DNA from: Maribacter algarum (ex Lu et al. 2025) (nom. illeg.)
GTDB lineage: Bacteria; Bacteroidota; Bacteroidia; Flavobacteriales; Flavobacteriaceae
DNA length: 64,000 bases
Assembly: GCA_947495915.1 (NCBI GenBank)
Contig: CANMAW010000002.1
Coordinates: 186,001 to 250,000, forward strand
Direction of reading: 5' to 3'
The translations under genes and the position numbers were made by a program. How positions within the stretch are numbered: position 1 is the first letter of the stretch; the number at the start of each line of letters is the position of its first letter. The notes beneath the pieces are model-generated. The model searched no databases and had not been told where the DNA came from. It was given only the letters and a program-made list of their open reading frames with translations. Shown in pieces: positions 8,534 through 17,473 of the stretch.

Positions 8534-10150
8534 ATGACCGAATTAAAACTGCCCGAACTGGGTGAAGGTATTGAAAGTGGTACGGTAATTAATATTATGG
8601 TACAGGTTGGTGATACGGTTAAAGCAGAACAATCATTATTAGAAGTTGAAACCGATAAAGTAGTTGTTGAAGTCCCTTCTGATGCCGAAGGCGTCGTGAC
8701 TGAAATTTTAGTAAATACCGGTGATCAAGTTACTCAAGGTACTCCTATAATTCGCTTAAACACTGGGCAAGCTGTTCAAATAGAAACTTCAGAAAGTAAA
8801 ATTGAAGCTGTTGAAATTAACTTAGAAACTTCAGTTCAAAATAAAGAACTTGACTTAGATGTTGAAAAAGCAGTTTTAAGTATACCCAAAACTTCTGAAA
8901 TTAAGTTACCCTCCTTAGGTGAAGGCATAGAAAAAGGTACGATAATCGCTATTCATGTAAACGAAGGTGAATCTATAGCTGCTGAACAAACTTTAATGGA
9001 AGTTGAAACTGATAAGGTGGTCGTGGAAGTTCCTGCTGATTTTGGGGGCGAAATTCTCAGTATTTTGGTTAAAATTGGAGACGAAGTAGGTGAAGGAACA
9101 CCCATTATTAAAATTTCTAGTAATTCAATTTCAGATGAATCTCAAACTATCGTCGAAGAAAATATTGGCATGAAGATTCAGGCAGGTAAAACTATAAATG
9201 CAGAAAATCTAAATGTAAAAGAATCGCCCGATAGAATTTTTATTGGAGCCCGAAAAGGCCAGTTTAGAGCCTCACCGTTGGCAAAAAAAATTGCCCGTGA
9301 AATAGGGATTGATATTTCAATGATGCCCTTACGGGAAGGTACCAATCGTATCTCCGTGAAGGATGTAAAAAATTATGCAAAATCTATAAACCAAAGTAGA
9401 ACAACCGAGAGTGCGACCATGGCTATGGCTAGTTTACCTGATTTAAGTAAGTGGGGTAGTATTAGAAGTGAAGCTATGACAGGCATTATGCAGGCAACAA
9501 GTAAAAATATGTCGACTTCATGGAGCAATATTCCCCATGCTTGGTTACAAGAGAAAGTTGATATCACTTATTTAGAACAAATGCGACAAGCTCATAAAGG
9601 GGCTTTCAAGGCAAAAGGGAGTGCATTGACAATTACCGGAATTTTAGTGAAAGTTGTTGCTAAGGCACTTGAAGATTTTCCGATTTTTAATGCCAGTATT
9701 GATTCGCAAAATGCCGCCATAGTATATAAAGATTACATCAATGTTGGCGTCGCAGTAGATAGTGACAGAGGACTAATGGTTCCTGTATTGAGGCATGCGA
9801 ACGAGAAAAGTATCACCGATATTTCTTATGAACTTGGCTCTTTAGCGGATAAAGTAAAGAATAAAAAAATCTCCGCAGAAGAATTAGGGGGGGCTACTTT
9901 TACAATTTCTAACTTGGGGGGGATAGGAACAAGCGCGATCTTTCCATTGGTAAGCTTTCCTCAAGTTGCTATTCTTGGAGTTGCGGGAAGTCAAAAAGAA
10001 GCCGTTTTTATTGATGGACAATTTCAACCTCGCTTAATCATGCCATTAACCATAGGTTTTGATCATCGCGTTATCAATGGTGCAGATGCTGCAAGATTCT
10101 TAAAACGTATACAGCATTTACTAGAAGATTGGTTTATGTGGACCTTGTAA
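8534..10150 (+). CDS. Dihydrolipoamide acyltransferase (E2) of a 2-oxoacid dehydrogenase complex
   Basis: A 538-residue E2. It has two lipoyl domains (about 1-76 and 120-196), each with the lipoylation site ETDKVVVEVP. A peripheral-subunit-binding domain follows (about 243-280, RASPLAKKIAREIGID), then the acetyltransferase core (about 300-538) with the active-site signature DHRVINGADAARF near residue 510. This is the AceF-type partner of the upstream AceE E1, which requires the C-terminal trimer-forming core. The two lipoyl domains are joined by a Glu-rich linker. It is translated from the same transcript as aceE. It transfers the acyl group to CoA in the cytoplasm, giving acetyl-CoA or, with 2-oxobutyrate, propionyl-CoA. 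Confidence 0.93.
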   Translation: MTELKLPELGEGIESGTVINIMVQVGDTVKAEQSLLEVETDKVVVEVPSDAEGVVTEILVNTGDQVTQGTPIIRLNTGQAVQIETSESKIEAVEINLETSVQNKELDLDVEKAVLSIPKTSEIKLPSLGEGIEKGTIIAIHVNEGESIAAEQTLMEVETDKVVVEVPADFGGEILSILVKIGDEVGEGTPIIKISSNSISDESQTIVEENIGMKIQAGKTINAENLNVKESPDRIFIGARKGQFRASPLAKKIAREIGIDISMMPLREGTNRISVKDVKNYAKSINQSRTTESATMAMASLPDLSKWGSIRSEAMTGIMQATSKNMSTSWSNIPHAWLQEKVDITYLEQMRQAHKGAFKAKGSALTITGILVKVVAKALEDFPIFNASIDSQNAAIVYKDYINVGVAVDSDRGLMVPVLRHANEKSITDISYELGSLADKVKNKKISAEELGGATFTISNLGGIGTSAIFPLVSFPQVAILGVAGSQKEAVFIDGQFQPRLIMPLTIGFDHRVINGADAARFLKRIQHLLEDWFMWTL

Positions 10151-10169
10151 AACTCAAATAAACCATGCT

Positions 10170-10835
10170 ATGAGTATTTATCTTGTATTAAAGTTATTGC
10201 ATGTGATGTTATTTGCATTTTGGCTGGGTACCGATATGGGTACCTATTATTCTAGCAAATTTGTTGTTGACCCTGCGCTTACTCCAGCACAGCGAACAAC
10301 AGCTTTAAATATATTACTTGGTTGTGATTTGGGGCCTAGAATTTCGATGCCTTTAGTAGTGCCAACGGGTTTGCACATGGCAAGTTTAATGGCAATTGCC
10401 AAGGTTAGCACTGTAACTTTAGTCATTGTTTGGGTCGTAAGCCTATTGTGGTTGGCTTTAGTTTTAAGTGCACATTTTAACAAAAAAGAAAGCACTAAAA
10501 AGAAATTAAAATCGATTGACTTCTGGATTCGACCGGTGCTAGTAATTGGTATTGCGACCATCGCAATTTATAACCTGATGCAGCCTACACATTTAATGGC
10601 TCCTTTTTTAAATTATAAACTTTTGGTGCTTTGTGGATTGATTTTATGTGGATTGGGAATACGTCAACAACTCTCTAAATTCACTCCGGCATTTATTGAT
10701 TTGGTCTCTGGTAATGAGAAGCCTGAAACAAATACGATTCTGAAAAAAAGAATGGATAATTGTTTGCCCTATGTATACGGAATTTGGGCAGGTACTATAG
10801 CTTGTGCAGCACTTGGTATTCATTTAATTGGATAA
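10170..10835 (+). CDS. Multi-pass membrane protein, CopD/DUF2269-like
   Basis: A 221-residue integral membrane protein with about five to six hydrophobic segments. The N-terminal stretch KLLHVMLFAFWLGTDMG, with a His in the first membrane helix and a W-x-G-x-D just after, resembles CopD/DUF2269 and HemJ-like membrane proteins, which can use such a His as haem or metal ligand. This is a resemblance, not a firm assignment. An earlier ATG (10164) gives only two codons, so the start at 10170 is chosen. It sits between the E2 gene and the unknown gene at 10843 on one transcript. It might serve electron transfer at the membrane. Confidence 0.55.
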   Translation: MSIYLVLKLLHVMLFAFWLGTDMGTYYSSKFVVDPALTPAQRTTALNILLGCDLGPRISMPLVVPTGLHMASLMAIAKVSTVTLVIVWVVSLLWLALVLSAHFNKKESTKKKLKSIDFWIRPVLVIGIATIAIYNLMQPTHLMAPFLNYKLLVLCGLILCGLGIRQQLSKFTPAFIDLVSGNEKPETNTILKKRMDNCLPYVYGIWAGTIACAALGIHLIG

Positions 10836-10842
10836 GTTGAAT

Positions 10843-11565
10843 ATGAAACATCGAACCATTCGCGGATATATTAAATACACGAGTAAAAAACCAGAACGTT
10901 TTGATCATGAGCGTGGGCGTGAATTTTTTACCCTAACAACACAAAACGATAATACGCTTGTTATGCATGCGCATTGTGAAATTGATGATGCCCCTAATGT
11001 TATTCGCGATGTTGTGATAGCAATGAATTCAGATATGTCTCCTATTGACGGAAGTGTAAGGCTATCTGTTAGTAATGAATTTGAAGGTTCGGGTTGGTTT
11101 CGATTTGAAAAAGGTTTTGCTGAGCTAGAGGTTGTTAATAAAGACAAGGGTCGTACCACAGAGAAAGTTGAAACTAAAACACCAGTAAAATGGTTGCAAG
11201 CACACCCAATAGTAGGTGATGGCTTACTTATGAAATGTTACGATTTAAGTAAAGGATTAGGCAAACAGATGTTGAAAGATTTCATGTTGACATCTCCTGA
11301 TCATCGGGGTGCAACGGGTCCTATGTTATTTGAAATGGCTCAAATGAGTATTGAATATTTAGGTAGAGAAGTGATTACGGTAGGAGCAGGTACCTTTGAA
11401 TCAAGACATTTTGCGGTTGGCGATACTGCAGGGAGCCTTCTAGAAGAACATCCGCCTTACCATATTTGGGTAACAGCAGATGAGGATTATCTTTTCTTAA
11501 AGGCAAGTGCTGCAGGGTATATGCAAACACACTATGAACTTGAACAGCTTGAATACTTTGAATAA
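10843..11565 (+). CDS. Unrecognised conserved-looking cytoplasmic protein
   Basis: A 240-residue protein with no signal peptide. I do not recognise the family. The N-terminal half (RGREFFTLT, then MHAHCEIDDAPNVIRDVVIAM) and the alternation of polar and hydrophobic residues suggest a beta-rich, possibly calycin- or SRPBCC-like fold. The C-terminal half has AVGDTAG and HPPYHIWVTADEDYLFLKA stretches. The ATG at 10843 is preferred over an in-frame TTG at 10828 that would overlap the preceding gene. It is the last gene of the aceE operon and faces the minus-strand gene ending at 11572, six bases away. Confidence 0.6.
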   Translation: MKHRTIRGYIKYTSKKPERFDHERGREFFTLTTQNDNTLVMHAHCEIDDAPNVIRDVVIAMNSDMSPIDGSVRLSVSNEFEGSGWFRFEKGFAELEVVNKDKGRTTEKVETKTPVKWLQAHPIVGDGLLMKCYDLSKGLGKQMLKDFMLTSPDHRGATGPMLFEMAQMSIEYLGREVITVGAGTFESRHFAVGDTAGSLLEEHPPYHIWVTADEDYLFLKASAAGYMQTHYELEQLEYFE

Positions 11566-11571
11566 CATATT

Positions 11572-12579
11572 TTAAATTTTTACCACCACTTTTCCACAGC
11601 TTTTTCCAGCGAGCAAATATTCAGAAGCATTAACGATACTTTCAATGCCCTGAAATGGGGTTGGGTCAACTTTTATTTGAAGTTTTTTCTGTTGGTATAA
11701 ATCAAATAAATAAGCACGTGCTTCTGGGTGTTGATCTTTGTACAAATGATTCATAAAACAACGAACAGAAGCTCCTTTCCAATAAATACTTTCATATACT
11801 CTAGGGCCATGTACTTGCTCAAATTCTGGAGCAGTTAATTCTGTTGCTAAACCACTAACAACTAAACGACCTAAAGGAGCTAAGTTTTGTAAAAAAGCAT
11901 CGAACATATAACTACCTACAGAATCAAATCCAACATCAATTTTATTGGCATATTCAAATTGAAGTATTTCCGAAATATTTTCTTTTTTGTAGTTAATAAT
12001 TCTATCACAAGCATTAAGGTTTTTAAGTAATTCTACTTTTTTATCATTACCACAAATAGCAACCACATGGCAGTTTTTTTGTTTAGCAAGTTGCACTACA
12101 ATATGTCCTAAACCACCAGAAGCAGCAGAAACAACAATGGTTTCTCCTTCTTTTAATTCTGCAGTGTTTTTTAAAGCTAAATAAGCAGAAACCCCAGTAG
12201 GATTCATAGTTAAATATTCTGGTGTTGCCTCTGGAATTTTAATAGCATTGTTTTCTAATACAACTTGATATTCTTGGTAAGCAGTACCAACTTTTACCGT
12301 GGAAATTGCATCTCCAATTTTTATATTTTTTACCGCAGTTCCAATATCAGAAACTATTCCAACAGATTCTACTCCAAATACATATGGAAATTGAACATTT
12401 ATGTATGGTACTTTTCCTTTATAGAGTTCTCTATCATAAATAGCATTAATACCAATAAAGGTGTTTTTAATTAGAACCTCAGAACCCTTTAATTTAGGAA
12501 TGGGAGATTCTATGATGTTACTAGCTTTATGAATGCTTTCTGAAAATTGTTGTATTACAAGTTGTTTGTTTAAAATCAT
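11572..12579 (-). CDS. Quinone-oxidoreductase-like MDR enzyme
   Basis: A 335-residue NAD(P)H-dependent medium-chain dehydrogenase/reductase without zinc. The cofactor-binding loop AASGGLGHIVVQLAKQ (about 153-168) is the quinone-oxidoreductase form of the Rossmann motif. The N-terminal catalytic domain contains GVESVGIVSDIG. Members reduce alkenes or quinones conjugated to a carbonyl, using NADPH. It is the last gene of the minus-strand run that starts with the MFS gene at 16591. Codon flavour in this and the next two genes leans to A/T-ending codons more than in the neighbours. Confidence 0.85.
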   Translation of the reverse strand: MILNKQLVIQQFSESIHKASNIIESPIPKLKGSEVLIKNTFIGINAIYDRELYKGKVPYINVQFPYVFGVESVGIVSDIGTAVKNIKIGDAISTVKVGTAYQEYQVVLENNAIKIPEATPEYLTMNPTGVSAYLALKNTAELKEGETIVVSAASGGLGHIVVQLAKQKNCHVVAICGNDKKVELLKNLNACDRIINYKKENISEILQFEYANKIDVGFDSVGSYMFDAFLQNLAPLGRLVVSGLATELTAPEFEQVHGPRVYESIYWKGASVRCFMNHLYKDQHPEARAYLFDLYQQKKLQIKVDPTPFQGIESIVNASEYLLAGKSCGKVVVKI

Positions 12580-12586
12580 ATATTAA

Positions 12587-13333
12587 TTATTTTAGAATAA
12601 ACAAACTGTCTGGCAAGTTTTCATTTACCTCAAAATTTTTCCAAATAACTTCATTAGCTATCTTTTTGTCATAAAAGAGCTCTACTCTTCCTGCTTGCAA
12701 CCAAGAATATTCGTCTTTACTAAAGAATTCAGAGTATTCTCTATGATGCCATCCGCGAGGAGTGTTAAAAGCTACTTTTACAATCTTGAAATCTTCTTTA
12801 TCAATACCAAAGAAAGTTTCTCCCTTGTTTGGGTCGGTAACTTGTATAGTATATGCTGGCTTTGTTTTTACAGTGTCATCTGGCATAATTTTTAAGGAAT
12901 AGCCTTTGTCTAGGGCATGGCGTATTGCACCGTATCCAAAGTTAGATGCCCATCTATTATCTGCTGCCGATTTTTCTTGCTTGCCATTAAGATCATACGT
13001 GTTTTCACCATCATAGCTAACCATAAAAACTGGAGTACTATCTTTAAAGGATTCTATGCGTACTTTTCCGTTTGCTTTATGCGCAGCATCTTTTGTTTCT
13101 GCAAATTTACGCCACATATTATGGGTTTCATGAGTTACAGGCTTTCCTTCATAATAGAAAATTCCATACCCTTTTAGAGTTAAACTTTTAGGTTTTTGCC
13201 AAAAAATACCACCTGCTTTTTTATGTGCTTTTTGCATAATTTGCGTTGCTGTTAGCGGTTCTATAGTTTTGTTTTCTTTACAGCTATATAGAAATACTAT
13301 TGCCAAAGAAATTAGAAAGAGTAATTTTTTCAT
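12587..13333 (-). CDS. Exported lipoprotein, LolA/LolB-like fold
   Basis: A 248-residue lipoprotein (signal with lipobox FLYSC, Cys about residue 18). After the signal it opens with an amphipathic helix (ATQIMQKAHKKAGG) followed by many beta-strands (SLTLKGYGIFYY, NTYDLNG, KIVKVAFNTP, EYSEFF). This is the arrangement of outer-membrane lipoprotein-sorting-like proteins of Bacteroidota. It would bind a lipidic or hydrophobic ligand in the periplasm. The specific role is unknown. It lies between the CpcT-like gene (11 bp upstream) and the MDR gene (7 bp downstream). Confidence 0.6.
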   Translation of the reverse strand: MKKLLFLISLAIVFLYSCKENKTIEPLTATQIMQKAHKKAGGIFWQKPKSLTLKGYGIFYYEGKPVTHETHNMWRKFAETKDAAHKANGKVRIESFKDSTPVFMVSYDGENTYDLNGKQEKSAADNRWASNFGYGAIRHALDKGYSLKIMPDDTVKTKPAYTIQVTDPNKGETFFGIDKEDFKIVKVAFNTPRGWHHREYSEFFSKDEYSWLQAGRVELFYDKKIANEVIWKNFEVNENLPDSLFILK

Positions 13334-13344
13334 GGATTATAGTT

Positions 13345-14046
13345 TTATTTACAAGTTTGTTCTTTTAGGTTAATTGTTGGTCCTTTATCATGTACCCCAA
13401 AAACAGCGTTTCCATCATTATCTGTGGCAGTATCTTCTAATAGTAAAGCGTCTTTTCTTAAGATTAAGGTTTCATTTAGGTATACTTGTTTTCCAAACCT
13501 ATCTGAGTAATAATTACATTCGTTTTTCTTTAAATACCCTTTAAAAAAAGAGCCTTCTTTTTTCCAAAAAACATCACATCCTGGTTTAAGGAAAAAATCA
13601 TCTTCAGTTAAATCTTCAAACACTTCAGGATTTAAATGACCATTTATTAGTTTCTTAGGTTCTTTTGGAGTGTATATTCTTTGTCTAATAGCTTGTTCTT
13701 TTTCAACAATCTCAAAAGCATATATTCTTTGACGATACAAATCATTTAAATCATAATGCTGTGATTGCTGTGCGTAAAGTTTTCGGCCTGGAATAAAATC
13801 TAATTGTACTTCATGAAATATATGATGTGTTTGTCGGTGTCTTTTATTTGCTTCTATTTTATCTGTAGCTTCTTTATATACCTGTATGTGGTTATCATAC
13901 TCACCCGGAAACCAAGCTAGTAACGTATCTAGGTCTTGTTCAATTTTAGTGGAGATACCAAGGGAGTTATGTTCTGGTAGTTGTTTAGTACTGCTAAGAA
14001 AAATAAAACATAGAAGTGGACTAAGGCTTAAAATGATTCTTTTCAT
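13345..14046 (-). CDS. CpcT/CpeT-like chromophore-lyase-family protein (copy 1)
   Basis: A 233-residue protein with an N-terminal hydrophobic export segment. The CpeT/CpcT signature is clear: LLAWFPGEYDNHIQ (about 43-56), HHIFHEVQLDF, YRQRIYAFE and the Cys-containing PGCDVFW. In cyanobacteria and cryptophytes this calycin-fold family attaches phycobilins to phycobiliprotein cysteines. A heterotroph has no phycobiliprotein to modify, so here it more likely binds or handles a bilin-like ligand outside the cytoplasm. It belongs to the minus-strand operon with two MFS carriers. It is one of four clear copies in the window, plus one divergent relative. Confidence 0.85.
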   Translation of the reverse strand: MKRIILSLSPLLCFIFLSSTKQLPEHNSLGISTKIEQDLDTLLAWFPGEYDNHIQVYKEATDKIEANKRHRQTHHIFHEVQLDFIPGRKLYAQQSQHYDLNDLYRQRIYAFEIVEKEQAIRQRIYTPKEPKKLINGHLNPEVFEDLTEDDFFLKPGCDVFWKKEGSFFKGYLKKNECNYYSDRFGKQVYLNETLILRKDALLLEDTATDNDGNAVFGVHDKGPTINLKEQTCK

Positions 14047-14056
14047 TGTATGTTCT

Positions 14057-15304
14057 TTAGTTAATTCTTTGAATTTTAGGTATAAAAATTATAACCACTA
14101 TTGCTGAAATGACATGTAGAAAAGCTACGATAACGAAAACAGGAGCATAAGAAATAGTGTCAACTAACCAACCGATGATGGGGGTGAATAACATAGCACC
14201 GAAACTACCAGCAGAGCCTGATATACCCCAAACTGAGGCAGCATCTTTTTTGCCAAATAAGTCAATAGGTAGAGTAAACAAAGAAGCTTGTTTAAATTGT
14301 GTTGCAAATAGTGAAAAGCTAATTAGAGCAATTGCCCAATATGCTGATTCTATAAATAGACATCCCAAAACCGGTATAACCAAAATTGCGCCTACCCATA
14401 TAATCGATTTGCGAGCTGTATTTAATGAGATACCTTTTTTCATGAGTAATTCACCCAGCCAGCCACCAGTAAAACTTCCTATATCAGATAGCAAAAAGGG
14501 AATCCACGCAAACATTCCAATTTCCATGAGGCTAAACCCTTTTTCATCTGCAAGCCAAGAGGGTAACCAAAAAACAAAGAAATAGAATGCTCCATCAGAG
14601 ACAAAACGGGCTAAAGTTACGCCCCAAACTTCTCGAAATTTGAAATAGCTTAACCAGGGCAATTTTTCAGTACGTATGTCTTTTTCTTGTCCTGCTTTTA
14701 TAAGCGTTAGTTCTTCTTGGGTTATTCTGGGATGATTTTCAGGTTCGTAGTATACCCATCGCCATAGTGCAAGCCATAAAAAACCAATAACCCCGGTGAC
14801 TACAAAGGCTGTTTTCCAACCAAAATCTAATATGAGCCATGCCATTAATGGTGGAGCAATTATTGCTCCAAGGCCTGGCCCCATATTTAAAATGCCAACA
14901 GCTTTAGAGCGTTCTTCTTTTGGAAACCATTCTGAAATAGCTTTCATGGCTGATGGATAGTTTGCAGCTTCACCAATTCCTAAAAGAAATCGAAAAAAGC
15001 CTAAACTCATAACTCCCCGTCCAAATGCATGAAGCATATTTGCTACCGACCACCAAATAACAGCAATGGAAAATCCTTTTTTGGTGCCAATAGTATCAAT
15101 AACGCGACCAGAAACCATTTGCATAATAGCATAAGCAAGTAAGAAACCGCTCACAATCCATCCGTATTGTGTATTGGTTAGATTTAGATCTTCACGAATA
15201 ACCGGAGCTGCGACCGATAGTGCTTGCCTATCAATGTAATTGATAGTTGTAGCTAAAAATATGGTAGTCGCTACCCACCAGCGTAAATTTTTAGTTTTGG
15301 CCAT
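14057..15304 (-). CDS. MFS transporter, anion:cation symporter type
   Basis: A 415-residue carrier with 12 predicted membrane helices. TTINYIDRQALSVAAP at the first helix, GEAANYPSAMKAISEWFP (about 112-129) and the loop ERSKAVGILN are typical of the ACS/hexuronate-type MFS family, which imports organic acids with protons. It sits 13 bp downstream of a second, different MFS gene and 10 bp upstream of a CpcT-like gene. Inferred role: uptake or release of a carboxylated substrate or intermediate of the pathway. Confidence 0.9.
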   Translation of the reverse strand: MAKTKNLRWWVATTIFLATTINYIDRQALSVAAPVIREDLNLTNTQYGWIVSGFLLAYAIMQMVSGRVIDTIGTKKGFSIAVIWWSVANMLHAFGRGVMSLGFFRFLLGIGEAANYPSAMKAISEWFPKEERSKAVGILNMGPGLGAIIAPPLMAWLILDFGWKTAFVVTGVIGFLWLALWRWVYYEPENHPRITQEELTLIKAGQEKDIRTEKLPWLSYFKFREVWGVTLARFVSDGAFYFFVFWLPSWLADEKGFSLMEIGMFAWIPFLLSDIGSFTGGWLGELLMKKGISLNTARKSIIWVGAILVIPVLGCLFIESAYWAIALISFSLFATQFKQASLFTLPIDLFGKKDAASVWGISGSAGSFGAMLFTPIIGWLVDTISYAPVFVIVAFLHVISAIVVIIFIPKIQRIN

Positions 15305-15316
15305 AAAAAGGCTTGA

Positions 15317-16591
15317 TTATGATGTTTCTACTTCATTTAATTCGATATCAAATTTTCTGTATTTTCCTAAAAGTAGCAGGGGGAAAGAACCTACTAGAAA
15401 TGCTATCATTGCATATCCTAGAATGGTATCGTAGCTTCCGGTTGATGCAAAATATTTACCAAATATTACCGGGCCGAACCCAGCTCCACAGGCAAAAAAC
15501 CCATATAAAAATCCATAGATGGCAGCGTAATTCTTCATGCCGAAGTAGCGAGAAACCAAGTAGGCCATTAAATCATATTCAACTCCTGCGCCGAACCCTA
15601 ATATTACCACGGCAATTAAGGCATTAGTGTAGGTTAAATCTGCCCCTTGCAGTATATAACAAGAAAGTGCAGGTATACTCAAAAGAACAAAAGCTACTGC
15701 AGGCGCCCAGAAACGATCTAAAAGATATCCGCCAACTAGTCGGCCAATTAGCACCGCGTAACCAATAGCACTAGCTAGAATTACTGCATCACCCGTGTCG
15801 AAACCTTTACTGCTTAAGAGTCTTTCAAGGTTTGGTATAGGCCCACCCACAGCGAATGATATTAGTATGAAACAAAAAGCTAAAAGCCAAAATCTCCAAT
15901 CTTTTAATGCTTGAGCAACAGTTAAACCCGATTTAGTTGTTTGTCTATGACTAGGTATTTCTGCCCTTAATCGTGCTACCTTATTGGCCACCTTTGGGTC
16001 GTCAGTGTCTCGAAAAAAGAAGTATGCTAATGGTAAAGCAATTAGAATGGGTAATAGTCCAACACAGATATAGGCCGTTCTCCATCCGTGATTTTCTATC
16101 AATGAAAAAGCAAATAGTTTGGCTAAAGCACCAAAAATGCCAGTGCCTAATAGTGAAAGGCCTAAGGCTAAACCGCGATTTTCATTAAACCAATTATTAA
16201 TGGCTCTTGTCCATGTCATTGGCAGGGTTCCAGCACCGGTAAGGGCCATTACGCCCCATAATGCATAATAAATAATTGGCGAACCCGTATTGAAATTGAA
16301 TGCCATGAAGGTTAAACCAAACAATAATAAAGATGATAGTGCTGTTTTTCGAGCTCCTATTTTGTCAGCGACATAACCTACAGCCGGACTAGCAAATAAA
16401 GCGACTAAGGTGAAAATGGTTAATCCGCCCATTATGGTATCCATTCCCCATCCGAATTTTTTTCCTAAAGGAATTGCAAAAACACCAATGGTATAGAAGG
16501 GTAAAGGTGACATGCCTAGCCCAATTCCAAATGTTGATGAAATTATTACAGGCCAGCCATATTTAAATTCTTTTAGTTTTGAAAAATTCAT
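15317..16591 (-). CDS. MFS transporter, OxlT/MCT-like
   Basis: A 424-residue, 12-helix MFS carrier of the oxalate/formate-antiporter or monocarboxylate type (GVFAIPLGKKFGWG near the N terminus, GYVADKIGARKTAL after helix 2). Family members move mono- or dicarboxylates. It is the first gene of the minus-strand operon running to 11572 and is divergent from the gene at 16910, with the bidirectional operator between them. Confidence 0.88.
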   Translation of the reverse strand: MNFSKLKEFKYGWPVIISSTFGIGLGMSPLPFYTIGVFAIPLGKKFGWGMDTIMGGLTIFTLVALFASPAVGYVADKIGARKTALSSLLLFGLTFMAFNFNTGSPIIYYALWGVMALTGAGTLPMTWTRAINNWFNENRGLALGLSLLGTGIFGALAKLFAFSLIENHGWRTAYICVGLLPILIALPLAYFFFRDTDDPKVANKVARLRAEIPSHRQTTKSGLTVAQALKDWRFWLLAFCFILISFAVGGPIPNLERLLSSKGFDTGDAVILASAIGYAVLIGRLVGGYLLDRFWAPAVAFVLLSIPALSCYILQGADLTYTNALIAVVILGFGAGVEYDLMAYLVSRYFGMKNYAAIYGFLYGFFACGAGFGPVIFGKYFASTGSYDTILGYAMIAFLVGSFPLLLLGKYRKFDIELNEVETS

Positions 16592-16909
16592 ATTGTACTT
16601 TTTAAAATTGGTTAATTTAAAATGCGATCAGTTTATTTTTAGATACCTTAGAGAATCATTTCAGTGAAAAAAAATCGAATAATACGCAAATTGAATAGCT
16701 TGTTGAAATAAGTAATATTACCGTATATCAATTTTAAATTCTCTTCGAGTCTTATGTTTTATAGGGGGTTAGGCTATTAAACTGAGGCTGCTTAAAACAC
16801 TTCTAATTTAAAATTATTTATAAATTTAATGATTAAGTATGTTAATTATTAATTAAATTAACTATTTTTAGGGAATTGTATAAGAAAGTAACTAAAAACT
16901 TAAATAATA
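16592..16909. other. Divergent intergenic region with operator
   Basis: A 318-bp AT-rich gap between the MFS operon (minus) and the DUF3598-like gene (plus). The only recognisable element is the operator at 16829-16865. No further gene or RNA is seen. Confidence 0.6.
16829..16865. promoter_or_regulatory. Island operator, double site, copy 4 (bidirectional)
   Basis: Four TTAA-type cores with spacings 9, 7 and 9. The right half ends ATTAACTAT followed by a T-run. Six bases further lies GGAATTGT (16872-16879), a poor -7 match. It is positioned to serve both the minus-strand MFS operon and the plus-strand genes from 16910. Confidence 0.7.
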
Positions 16910-17428
16910 ATGAGTGCTCCTGAATTAAAATTATTTCCAAAACATGCAGGCATTTGGGAAGGTACCTATAGAAGAATAGATGCTAACGGAAAATTGGTAG
17001 ATGAATGGAAGAGTCGTTTAACATGTGCTTTGCTTCCAGATCGTAAGTATCACCAAGTAAATGAATATACTTGGGATGATGGATTTAAAGAATGTTTAGA
17101 TTTTGGAATCTGTCCTTTTAACGAAAAAAACGAATTGATTTTCGAGAACCCAAGACTATCTGGTAAAGCTTGGGAAACCGGCAGAAGTGTTGTTTTAATA
17201 TGGGAATACAAACATAGGCCAGGTATGACATTGTTTGAGCAAATTGATTTAATTGGAAATGACGACCATCGAATTAGGGTATGGAAATGGTCTGAAGGTG
17301 ATACATTTAACGGAATTACCATGATCGAAGAACGCAAGGTATGCGGTCAAGATGGTATTGACCCTCAGTTCTGGATTGATCTACCGAAGAATAGAACAAA
17401 CGGGCAAGCTTCTAGATCTGACAACTAA
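16910..17428 (+). CDS. DUF3598-like calycin-type protein
   Basis: A 172-residue cytoplasmic protein. The opening HAGIWEGTYRRIDANGKLVD (about 12-31) matches the start of DUF3598 and related lipocalin-like domains known mainly from cyanobacteria and algae (G-x-W-x-G-T-F/Y followed by D-x-x-G). The rest alternates short beta-strands (VVLIWEYKH, FEQIDLIG, HRIRVWKWSE, FNGITMIEERKV), as expected for a ligand-binding beta-barrel. The assignment rests on motif resemblance only. It is the first gene after operator copy 4 and precedes the hydro-lyase large subunit by 45 bp. Confidence 0.5.
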   Translation: MSAPELKLFPKHAGIWEGTYRRIDANGKLVDEWKSRLTCALLPDRKYHQVNEYTWDDGFKECLDFGICPFNEKNELIFENPRLSGKAWETGRSVVLIWEYKHRPGMTLFEQIDLIGNDDHRIRVWKWSEGDTFNGITMIEERKVCGQDGIDPQFWIDLPKNRTNGQASRSDN

Positions 17429-17473
17429 TGTTGTCTCACATTAAAACTAATTTTTAGAATAAAACATCTCAAT

